DNA from: Bacteroidales bacterium
GTDB taxonomy: Bacteria > Bacteroidota > Bacteroidia > Bacteroidales > F082
NCBI GenBank assembly: GCA_024709145.1
Contig: JANJXG010000040.1
Coordinates: 22,216 to 86,215 of the forward strand
Length of the DNA stretch: 64,000 nt
Direction: 5' to 3'
The notes below the pieces were generated by a model, which worked only from the letters and a program-made list of their open reading frames with translations, had not been told where the DNA came from and made no database searches. This document shows, piece by piece, positions 8,702 through 16,292 of this stretch (positions within the stretch are counted from its first letter, which is position 1; each line of letters starts with the position of its first letter). The position numbers and the translations under genes are program-made.

Positions 8702-9027
8702 TTATTTCGCCAGGCCAACCTGTGTGTTGTCCGAGATGATGGCACTTTTTTCGACCATAAGTTTGTTGCCACCTTCTACTTCGAGGAGGATCGTGGTTTC
8801 TTTTACTTCAGCGATTTTGCCGTGAATACCGCCAATGGTAATCACCTTATCACCTTTTTCAAAGCTTCACGGAATTTTCGTTGTTCTTTGGCTTTTTTCA
8901 TTTGTGGTCTGATAAAGAAAAAGTAAAAGACCACCATAATAAGAATGAGGGGCAGGAACGACATCAATCCACCGGCTTCCTGTCCTTCGGCCGGAGGTGC
9001 AAACAATAAAATGTTAAGCATATTCAT
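8702..9027 (-). pseudogene. yajC: Sec translocase accessory subunit YajC, broken by a one-base deletion
   Basis: YajC is a small single-span partner of SecDF. The N-terminal part ([16 protein letters not shown]..., one membrane helix, [17 protein letters not shown]) ends early at EALKKVIR. Restoring one G in the run at 8853-8859 (minus strand AAAAAGG to AAAAAGGG) gives an uninterrupted Yaj[23 protein letters not shown] to the end at VGLAK, stop at 8702-8704, total about 107 residues. The rest of the frame is clean, so the lesion is recent, a sequencing indel, or bypassed by -1 slippage at the GAAAAAG site. The position in the conserved DUF1573-yajC-ybbR-coaE order supports the identity. Confidence 0.9.
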
Positions 9028-9036
9028 AGGGATAAA

Positions 9037-9510
9037 TTAAAAAGATTCGGGTGTAGCTACCTGAGCCTTCAGGCGCAGGATCGTTGTTTGAGGTTTACCG
9101 TTTGTTATGACCGTGATTGTTTTGTTTTGAATTCCACGCTGACCCTCAGAATTGAAAGTGACTTCAAGTTTGCCTTCAGCTCCCGGTTTTATCGGTTCTT
9201 TGGTGTATTTACTTGCAGTACAACCACAACTCGCACTCACAGAACTAACGATCAGGTCGGCGTTGCCTTTATTGGTAAACTTAAAAATATGAACCACTTT
9301 CTCGCCTTGTATGAGCTTGCCAAAATCGTGCTCAGTATTATTGAAACTGATCTCTGCCAGTGCGTTGTTGGAGCTTTCGGTAGCTGATTTCGGATTGTTT
9401 ATTAAGGCAGGATTGCGTTCTGATGGGGATTGCTCACATGAAACAAATAAGACAACACCCAGAAGCAGGGTTTGTAACTGATTTTTAAAAAAGGTAAATG
9501 TTACCATCAA
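9037..9510 (-). CDS. DUF1573 lipoprotein
   Basis: The 157-residue protein has an N-terminal hydrophobic stretch ending in a lipobox (LFVSC), so it is probably a lipoprotein. The body is one DUF1573 Ig-like domain with the family pattern EHDFGKLIQGEKVVHIFKF, SCGCTASKY and LKVTFN-like strands (here LEVTFNSEGQRG). Domains of this class are thought to act as binding modules in the periplasm; the ligand is unknown. It is the first gene of the leftward yajC unit, with yajC 9 bases downstream and a -7 box about 30 bases upstream. Confidence 0.92.
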   Translation of the reverse strand: MMVTFTFFKNQLQTLLLGVVLFVSCEQSPSERNPALINNPKSATESSNNALAEISFNNTEHDFGKLIQGEKVVHIFKFTNKGNADLIVSSVSASCGCTASKYTKEPIKPGAEGKLEVTFNSEGQRGIQNKTITVITNGKPQTTILRLKAQVATPESF

Positions 9511-9538
9511 ACAACGAATTTTATTTTCCTCTCGCTTG

Positions 9539-9546
9539 CAAAAGTA
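9539..9546 (-). promoter_or_regulatory. Predicted Bacteroidota -7 box for DUF1573-yajC-ybbR-coaE
   Basis: The minus strand reads TACTTTTG, an exact match to the TAnnTTTG element used by the Bacteroidota primary sigma factor. It would give a leader of about 25 bases. No good -33 TTTG is visible at the right spacing. Confidence 0.55.
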
Positions 9547-9573
9547 GGAAAATTTGGTGAAGCAGCAAGCCGT

Positions 9574-10758
9574 CTAATTTCCGCTTCCGAAAATGGTTAC
9601 TGATCCTCTGTAAACTTCATTACTCTTAAAACCTTCGCATTGAAGCACATAGAAATAAACGCCATCACTTAAACCTTCGCCTCCCCAATCATTGTTATAA
9701 TTACCCGACTCGTAAACTTTTCGTCCGTGGCGATTGAAAATAACCAGTGAAGTCTTTTTATAATAATCACCAAGCGGTCTGATGGCACCATCAGCTGAGA
9801 TGGATTTCATTGGATTGTCGTCGATTTCCTCAGCAGAGCCTTCGGTAATTACAAGCACATCATTGATGTTATCGCCATTTGGTGTGATGATATTTGGAAT
9901 GTTCAACCTGATAGGAAGAACCTTTACATCTTTGAAATAAACTGTATCGCAGCCATATTGGTTAAAAACAGTTAATGCCACTGTGTAGTCATCAATTTCA
10001 GTATAGGTATGCATTGGGGTAGGCAAATCAATCCTGGGACTGTTATCACCCATTTCCCAAAATTGACTGTTTACCTGAACTGAATCAGCAGATTTGTTTA
10101 CGAATTCAAAGTTTACATAAGGTTTTTGGATAAAGGCAGTATCAGGATCGGCAAGTATTTCGATGACAGGATTGGGGTAAGCTTTCGTAAAGACAGAATC
10201 CGTTTGAATACAACCATTCGGATCAAAAACCTGAACATAATACCACAAATGAGCCTTTAATCCAATTGCCAGAGATGGATCACCCGGGGCAATCTGAATT
10301 GGCCTGACATCCCATGCTATGATATAGGGTCCCCCTTGACCGCTTGCAAACGCTTTTACCATGGCAGTATTTCCATTGTCGTTGTCGCCATTGGTGCAGG
10401 TCAGCTGCATTTGCTCGAAAGAGATTTCCGCAACCGGAAAAACCTCAACAATAAAAGGCTCGCTGATGCATTCTTCCAGGGTTTGATTATCGGTAATTTT
10501 GACAGTTATTGATTGATTTGCAATAGCATCAAAAGTTATAACGGATGTCGTCAGTCCATTGTAAGACCATTCATAGCTGAAATTTGAACCCTGCGGCGCT
10601 TCCAAAACGACTGAAGTGCCAGAACATACAGGCATTTGCTGCTGGCTGGTGATTGTACACTCGGGTTGGGCAAGGATATCCTCGTGTGACAATAACAGAC
10701 AAAACAGAATCAGCATGAAGATTTTGAGATACAAACGGGATTTTCCAAAATTCGACAT
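9574..10758 (-). CDS. Secreted protein with PKD-like domain and type B T9SS sorting domain
   Basis: The 394-residue protein has a signal peptide ending near HEDILAQ. Ig-like regions follow (EWSYNGLTTSVITF), then a PKD-like domain at about 210-280 (FWEMGDNSP...YTVALTVFNQYGCDT), then the gliding-motility-associated C-terminal domain (IPNIITPNGDNINDV, IFNRHGRKVYES, WGGEGLSDGVYFYVL), which is the type B sorting signal of T9SS. The product should reach the cell surface or be released by the PorV/PorU route. The ligand is unknown; small proteins of this class are often adhesins or shell proteins. The DUF1573 gene downstream has its own -7 box. Confidence 0.9.
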   Translation of the reverse strand: MSNFGKSRLYLKIFMLILFCLLLSHEDILAQPECTITSQQQMPVCSGTSVVLEAPQGSNFSYEWSYNGLTTSVITFDAIANQSITVKITDNQTLEECISEPFIVEVFPVAEISFEQMQLTCTNGDNDNGNTAMVKAFASGQGGPYIIAWDVRPIQIAPGDPSLAIGLKAHLWYYVQVFDPNGCIQTDSVFTKAYPNPVIEILADPDTAFIQKPYVNFEFVNKSADSVQVNSQFWEMGDNSPRIDLPTPMHTYTEIDDYTVALTVFNQYGCDTVYFKDVKVLPIRLNIPNIITPNGDNINDVLVITEGSAEEIDDNPMKSISADGAIRPLGDYYKKTSLVIFNRHGRKVYESGNYNNDWGGEGLSDGVYFYVLQCEGFKSNEVYRGSVTIFGSGN

Positions 10759-10814
10759 AGCAAAAGGTAACCTTATTGTGTTGAATGGTAATAAATTACT
10801 TGATCATACTTCCA

Positions 10815-11177
10815 TTAAAAAGTCCCACTGCTTAACATGACCAAAGTACAGTCCTGAACGGTTTCAATGCCGTTTTGTTGTGCAAGCAATAAAAAAGCCT
10901 GATTTTCGGTACCCGGGTTGAAAATAATCCTTTTGGGTTTAAGTGAAATAAGGTGGTTGACATACCCTTCCTGACGCATTGGATTGAGATACAGCGAAAC
11001 TGTATCAATAGTTAATTTAGTCGGAATTTCTATGAGGATCTCGGTGCTGTCGATCATGCCTTTCCGGTTACCTACAGCAACAACCTTATGGCCATATGCG
11101 TTTAATTTTCTGACAGCCATAAAAGAGAACCTCTCAGGTTTGGCAGAAGCGCCCAAAACTAAAACTGTTTCTTTCAT
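10815..11177 (-). CDS. CoA-binding (YccU-like) protein
   Basis: The 120-residue protein is a single Rossmann-type CoA-binding domain: TVLVLGASAKPERFSF opens the nucleotide loop, and RIIFNPGTENQAF and VQDCTLVML fit the later conserved strands of the CoA_binding_2 family. Whether the ligand is CoA in vivo and what it does there are not known. It sits alone between a KAS III gene and a T9SS gene on the same strand, with about 50-base gaps on each side. Confidence 0.88.
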   Translation of the reverse strand: MKETVLVLGASAKPERFSFMAVRKLNAYGHKVVAVGNRKGMIDSTEILIEIPTKLTIDTVSLYLNPMRQEGYVNHLISLKPKRIIFNPGTENQAFLLLAQQNGIETVQDCTLVMLSSGTF

Positions 11178-11228
11178 TTTATTGAGCTTGTATGATGTAA
11201 CCGACGAAATGTCAGGTTTTATCAGTTT

Positions 11229-12305
11229 TTATTGTTTGTAGACAAAAGCATTAATATTCATTCCGGCGCCAACCGAGGCAAACAGGAGCATATCTCCTGA
11301 ATTAATTTTATGATTTTCCAGCTGATTTTTCAGAATCATGTCATAAAGTGTTGGGACGGTTGCAACAGAACTGTTTCCTAATGTTTGAATGTTCATCGGC
11401 ATCATCTCAGCAGTGTTCACACGAAGTTGATATTGCCTGAAAAACCGCTGCACAATCGCTTCATCCATTTTTTCATTGGCCTGGTGAATCAGGATTTTTT
11501 TCAAATCATGGATTGATATTCCCGAACGATCCATGGCAAGTTTCATTGCCAAAGGAACCTGAGTGAGAGAATATTCATAGATTTTTCTACCTAACATTTT
11601 GATATATTTAATGTTAGGATCATGATCAGGAGAATTTGATTTGCCAAAGTACAGATAACCAACTTCTTCGTCAGTATGAGAGGCAAAAGAAAAGGACAAT
11701 AATCCTCTTTGCTGGTCTTCCTCAAGTGCTTCGACAACGGCTGCACCAGCGCCATCGCTGAAAATCATTGTATCTCTGTCGTATTTATCCACTACTCTTG
11801 AGAGGGTCTCACTACCAATAACAAGGCATTTTCGGGCCATTCCTGAACGGATAAAAGCATGAGCCTGAATCATTCCCTGGACCCAACCCGGACAACCGAA
11901 AATGATATCATAAGGAATGCACGACGGATTTTTAATGCCTAAGGTGTTTTTTACCCGTGATGCGATACTTGGGAGGATATCGGTTTGGATACTGTCGGGC
12001 ATAACATTTCCGAAATTGTGGGCCACAATGATCTGATCGATGGTTTCGGGGTCAACACCAGATGTTTTAATCGCTTCAAGAGCTGCTTTGGCGGCCATAT
12101 CAGCATTGTTGACAGTTGGTTCAGCCCACCTTCTTTCGTAGATACCTGTGATATCACGAAATTTCCTGGTAACTTCTTCTCCCGAAGAATCGACGAGGCT
12201 ATGATCTTTTTCAAAAAACACCTGTTTTGTAAAAGCTGCATTGCTAATAACCGTCGGAGGAATAAAACTTCCAGTTCCGGTAATTACAGTGTTCAGATAG
12301 CTCAT
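11229..12305 (-). CDS. 3-oxoacyl-ACP synthase III family protein (FabH-like)
   Basis: KAS III enzymes condense an acyl-CoA with malonyl-ACP to start fatty acid or related chains. All three catalytic residues are present: Cys138 in IIFGCPGWVQG, His274 in ILIHQANEKMD and Asn311 in TLGNSSVATVP. The length of 358 is slightly above canonical FabH (about 320-330), and this subfamily is common in Bacteroidota next to true FabH. It may work in a side pathway such as aryl polyene, flexirubin-like or branched lipid synthesis, but no partner genes are nearby. No ACP or malonyl transferase gene is in the window. Confidence 0.92.
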   Translation of the reverse strand: MSYLNTVITGTGSFIPPTVISNAAFTKQVFFEKDHSLVDSSGEEVTRKFRDITGIYERRWAEPTVNNADMAAKAALEAIKTSGVDPETIDQIIVAHNFGNVMPDSIQTDILPSIASRVKNTLGIKNPSCIPYDIIFGCPGWVQGMIQAHAFIRSGMARKCLVIGSETLSRVVDKYDRDTMIFSDGAGAAVVEALEEDQQRGLLSFSFASHTDEEVGYLYFGKSNSPDHDPNIKYIKMLGRKIYEYSLTQVPLAMKLAMDRSGISIHDLKKILIHQANEKMDEAIVQRFFRQYQLRVNTAEMMPMNIQTLGNSSVATVPTLYDMILKNQLENHKINSGDMLLFASVGAGMNINAFVYKQ

Positions 12306-12385
12306 TATTATAAATTATGTTAGTTAACAGTTGCAGAGTAAATTAGCCATTTTAATCCTTTATGAATGGATAAAAATACGGTCGC

Positions 12386-12393
12386 CAAAGGTA
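12386..12393 (-). promoter_or_regulatory. Predicted -7 box for the KAS III gene
   Basis: The minus strand reads TACCTTTG, an exact TAnnTTTG match, giving a leader of about 75 bases before the start at 12305. No matching -33 element was seen. Confidence 0.4.
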
Positions 12394-12468
12394 GTTTGTT
12401 TATTTATTAGATAGCTATAATTTTTCAATCTAAGTAAGTAATTCCTGTAAATACGCCTCAAAGTATGT

Positions 12469-12476
12469 TAATTTTG
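12469..12476 (+). promoter_or_regulatory. Predicted -7 box for the BNR/PKD surface-protein gene
   Basis: TAATTTTG matches the TAnnTTTG consensus. With the preferred start at 12570 the leader would be about 90 bases; with the alternative start at 12522 it would be about 40. Confidence 0.45.
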
Positions 12477-12569
12477 CCGTTAGTTTTTTTAGATTGACGT
12501 TAAACTGGATGACATATCAGTGTGAATATGAAAGCCGGATATTTGAAATGCATTAAACAGAAGAATGAT

Positions 12570-15500
12570 ATGAAATTTACTTTGAAGACTTCGCTCATCG
12601 TTTTACTATTGGTTTTGTTTGTCAGAGTGGGATTTGCTCAACAAGCTGACACAGCTGATTTTCCGTATTGGATCGAAATGATGCAGGATGAAAAAGCCAA
12701 CTTTTTTGAAACGAGGACTGCTTTTGAAAAATACTGGCAAAACCGTGAAATTACCAAAGGCAGTGGATATAAACCATTTAAGCGATGGGAGTACATGATG
12801 CAACAACGCGTTGATAATCAAGGTAACCGACCTGCCGCAAACCGCGAGATGAAGGCTTTGCAAAGAATTAAAGACCAAAATCAGGTTTTAAGTGCCGGAA
12901 AAGGTGAATGGACTGCACTTGGACCATTCACTGTTCCATCTGGCTACAATGGTTATCGGGGATTAGGACGTTTAAATGCCATTGGGTTTGATCCTTCGAA
13001 TCCGGATAAGTTGTATGTTGGAGCCCCGGCCGGAGGTTTATGGATGACAGAAAATCATGGTGGAAGCTGGCAAGTTTTAACTGACCATCTTCCTACTTTG
13101 GGTGTTTCTTCTATTGCAATAGACCGCACAAATTCATCAGTTATCATGATAGGAACAGGCGACCGGGATGCTGGTGATGCTCCCGGACTTGGTGTTTGGC
13201 GGAGTATTGACGGAGGAGTGAACTGGGAGAGCTGGAGTAATGGTATCGGTGAGGCTACGGTCGGCAGGCTTGTTCAGGATCCGGAAGAGGCTCAAATTTT
13301 CCTGGCTGCTGCCAGTAACGGTCTGTATCGCTCAACCGATGGCGGTGCCAGTTGGATAAGATCCAGGACAGGAAATTTCAAGGAAGTCGTTTTTCATCCA
13401 ACCAACAGAATGATTGTATATGCAGCATCGGGGGGTGTTTTCTACAGGTCAACAGATAATGGTGAAACATTTACCTCCATCTCAAATGGTTTACCCGGTG
13501 GTTCGAGAGCTGTGATTGGTGTGTCAACTGCATCACCTGACATAGTGTATTGCCTGATCACCAATTCTGAATCCTTCAAAGGATTATACAGGTCGCTGGA
13601 TGCAGGCTTGTCGTTTGAAATGAGATCAAATTCGCCAAACATCATGTCGTGGGATTGTAACGGCGGAAGTGGTGGTCAGGCCTGGTATGACCTTGATATT
13701 GCTGTTGATCCAATGGATGCAAACAACGTAATCGCAGGCGGTGTCAATAGCTTCAAATCGACTGATGGTGGTCTGAACTGGACAATCAGGTCGCATTGGT
13801 ATGGCGGTTGCGGAGTGCAATCTGTTCATGCTGATTTGCATATTTTGGAATATAACCCACTGAACAACCGACTATATGTCGGTAATGATGGTGGATTCTA
13901 CTGGACTGAAAATGGCGGTGTTAACTGGACAGAGATTTCAAATGGATTGGTCATTAGTCAGGCATACAAAATTGGACAAAGCCAAACGAAACCAAACTTT
14001 GTCATCAACGGATATCAGGATAATGGAACAAGTGTCATCAACAACAGCAATTGGTTTGCAGTAGGTGGAGGTGATGGAATGGAATGTGCTTATGATCCCC
14101 AGGATGAAAGATATAGCTACTCAACCGTTTATTATGGGGAAATCACCAGGATTTTTAACAACAACGGGCAAGGCACCATTGCAGGCAATGGGACGAATGG
14201 GATTACAGAAGAAGGTGGATGGGTAACACCTTTTCTAATTGATCATTTCGACGGTAATACCATGTTCGTCGGATATAAAAATGTTTGGAGAAGTAATAAC
14301 ATCAAAGCCAGCAGCACTGGTGGAGTAGATTGGGAAAAAATCAGCGCTTTCGGAAATACCAACCTCGATCAAATGGATCAATCCCGTGTCAACACCAACC
14401 TATTATATGCGTCATCTGGCAACAGACTTTATTTAACAGAGAATGCAAAATCTTCACAAGTCAGCTGGGAGGTTTTAACACCAATGCTTCCGACAACTTC
14501 TGCCATCACAGCCATAGAGGCTCATCCCACGGATGAAAATGTTGTCTACATAGCCCAGCAAAGCCGGATTTTCAAATCATCGGATAAAGGTCATACCTGG
14601 TCTGAGATATCTGCAAATTTGCTAGATATTCAAATCAGCACCATTGCCATTTATCGCAACAGCAATGAGGGAATTTACCTCGGAACAGATATTGGTGTTT
14701 TTTATCGGGAATCGGGAATGGAAAACTGGATGTTATACAGTGACGGTTTACCTGCCAGCGTGAAGGTTACAGAAATCGAAATTTACTATGATCCCTTGAA
14801 TCCGCAAAATGATCTTGTAAGAGCAGGAACCTATGGACGCGGCTTGTGGAGCGCTTCGCCTGTTGTAGGTGCTGTTACGGCAAATTTTCAGGCATCGGTT
14901 TCTATACTTAGTGCAGGCTGCATGGTTGATTTTACTGATTTGACACAGGGTACACCTTTCACCTGGGAGTGGACTTTTGAAGGCGGGAATCCGGCCTCCA
15001 GCCAGCTCCAGCACCCTCAAGACATCCAGTATAGCACAGAGGGCTCCTTCGATGTGACACTCACTGTTACCAATTCATTGGGAAGTGATACTTATGTTTG
15101 TGAAGATTGCATCACGGTTGGACCGGCAGCTAATCCAACGGTGAATTTTGAAGCTACCTCAACTCAGGGTTGTGCCGGACTCATTGTTTATTTTAATGAC
15201 CTGACAGAAAATTGTCCTGAAATGTGGATTTGGGATTTCACACCTACATCGGTTACCTATCTTGAGGGTACATCTAATTTGTCGCAGAATCCTGTTGTCA
15301 GATTTGAAGAGAATACGCACTATGATGTTCGGCTGACCGCATCTAACAGCAATGGAGTCAACACTTTACTTAAGGAAGATTTCGTTCAGCTGGGTGGTTA
15401 TCCCTTGCCTTATTCAGAAGATTTTGAAGACGGAACTTTGACAACGAAATCGTGGCTGATCAACAATCCTGACAACGGGAAAACATGGACTTTGCAGCAA

Positions 15501-16202
15501 TTACAAAATGATAACCAAGTGGTTTGGATGAATTTTTTCAATTATACTTCCTTCCAGCAACGCGATTATCTTATAAGTCCGCCACTCGATTTAACAGGCG
15601 TCGAAAATGCATCTCTTTCCTTTCAATATGCTTATTCCCAACGTTATGCACAGGTTGATTCACTCATTATCAGTATTTCCGCCGACTGCGGTAATACATG
15701 GCAACGTGTTTATGCCAATGGTCCTGATGGACAGGGTATTTTTGAGACAGCGCAACCATCGATAACATCTTTTGTGCCTCTGACCGATGAAGACTGGTGC
15801 TTTGCCGGTAGTTACGGAGCAGACTGCCCGGTCATTGACCTGAACGATTATGTTGGATTAACAGGCATCAAAATCCGATTTGAGACCTATAATCAGTACG
15901 GAAATAATCTTTACCTGGATCAGGTTATTGTTTCATCCTACACATCCGTAGTGGATAATGATGTAAATGATGCTCTATTTAGCTTTTATCCAAATCCGGC
16001 TGGAAGTACACTAACAATTTCTACATCAGACGCATTTGTAGGTAAAGTGATACAAATCAGTGACTTGAATGGCAAAGTTGTTAGAAAGACTGTACTTTCT
16101 GACAAAACAGTTAATTTGTCTCTTACCGATTTGAAAAGTGGAGTGTATACGATTGGAATCAACGGAGAGTCAAAAAGTCTTAAGAAACTTCTGGTTCAAT
16201 AA
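12570..16202 (+). CDS. Secreted BNR/sortilin-like beta-propeller protein with PKD domains and T9SS type A sorting domain
   Basis: The ATG at 12570 starts a proper signal peptide (MKFTLKTSLIVLLLV..GFAQ); an in-frame ATG at 12522 would add 16 polar residues before it. The N-terminal 780 residues carry many Asp-box motifs (SxDxGxTW, for example STDGGASW, STDNGETF, STDGGLNW, SSDKGHTW), which form sialidase- or sortilin-type propellers. I see no sialidase catalytic set, so hydrolase activity is not supported. Then come two PKD domains (WEWTFEGGNP, WIWDFTP), a jelly-roll region with DYLISPPLDL and DEDWCFAGSYG, and a sorting domain (FSFYPNPAGST, then SGVYTIGI). A hairpin terminator follows. The next gene shares the whole C-terminal half. 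Confidence 0.9.
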   Translation: MKFTLKTSLIVLLLVLFVRVGFAQQADTADFPYWIEMMQDEKANFFETRTAFEKYWQNREITKGSGYKPFKRWEYMMQQRVDNQGNRPAANREMKALQRIKDQNQVLSAGKGEWTALGPFTVPSGYNGYRGLGRLNAIGFDPSNPDKLYVGAPAGGLWMTENHGGSWQVLTDHLPTLGVSSIAIDRTNSSVIMIGTGDRDAGDAPGLGVWRSIDGGVNWESWSNGIGEATVGRLVQDPEEAQIFLAAASNGLYRSTDGGASWIRSRTGNFKEVVFHPTNRMIVYAASGGVFYRSTDNGETFTSISNGLPGGSRAVIGVSTASPDIVYCLITNSESFKGLYRSLDAGLSFEMRSNSPNIMSWDCNGGSGGQAWYDLDIAVDPMDANNVIAGGVNSFKSTDGGLNWTIRSHWYGGCGVQSVHADLHILEYNPLNNRLYVGNDGGFYWTENGGVNWTEISNGLVISQAYKIGQSQTKPNFVINGYQDNGTSVINNSNWFAVGGGDGMECAYDPQDERYSYSTVYYGEITRIFNNNGQGTIAGNGTNGITEEGGWVTPFLIDHFDGNTMFVGYKNVWRSNNIKASSTGGVDWEKISAFGNTNLDQMDQSRVNTNLLYASSGNRLYLTENAKSSQVSWEVLTPMLPTTSAITAIEAHPTDENVVYIAQQSRIFKSSDKGHTWSEISANLLDIQISTIAIYRNSNEGIYLGTDIGVFYRESGMENWMLYSDGLPASVKVTEIEIYYDPLNPQNDLVRAGTYGRGLWSASPVVGAVTANFQASVSILSAGCMVDFTDLTQGTPFTWEWTFEGGNPASSQLQHPQDIQYSTEGSFDVTLTVTNSLGSDTYVCEDCITVGPAANPTVNFEATSTQGCAGLIVYFNDLTENCPEMWIWDFTPTSVTYLEGTSNLSQNPVVRFEENTHYDVRLTASNSNGVNTLLKEDFVQLGGYPLPYSEDFEDGTLTTKSWLINNPDNGKTWTLQQLQNDNQVVWMNFFNYTSFQQRDYLISPPLDLTGVENASLSFQYAYSQRYAQVDSLIISISADCGNTWQRVYANGPDGQGIFETAQPSITSFVPLTDEDWCFAGSYGADCPVIDLNDYVGLTGIKIRFETYNQYGNNLYLDQVIVSSYTSVVDNDVNDALFSFYPNPAGSTLTISTSDAFVGKVIQISDLNGKVVRKTVLSDKTVNLSLTDLKSGVYTIGINGESKSLKKLLVQ

Positions 16203-16219
16203 TATAATACCCAGGACAA

Positions 16220-16259
16220 AAAGAAAGGTTTTGCAGGATTTCAGGCAAAACCTTTCTTT
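16220..16259 (+). terminator. Intrinsic terminator between the two tandem T9SS genes
   Basis: A 15-base perfect stem, AAAGAAAGGTTTTGC at 16220-16234 and its complement at 16245-16259, has a ten-base loop and ends in TTCTTTTT. The next gene has a -7 box just after it, so the tandem genes appear to be separate transcripts. Confidence 0.9.
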
Positions 16260-16265
16260 TTAATC

Positions 16266-16273
16266 TATATTTG
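16266..16273 (+). promoter_or_regulatory. Predicted -7 box for the second tandem T9SS gene
   Basis: TATATTTG matches TAnnTTTG exactly. It lies 20 bases before the start codon, giving a leader of about 15 bases, and directly follows the terminator of the upstream gene. Confidence 0.6.
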
Positions 16274-16292
16274 CAACCCAAACATACATCAG

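Noticed and set aside
12570..14850. Sialidase activity suggested by the Asp-box repeats
   Set aside because: Asp boxes alone show only the propeller fold; the catalytic Arg triad and Tyr/Glu pair of sialidases were not identified.
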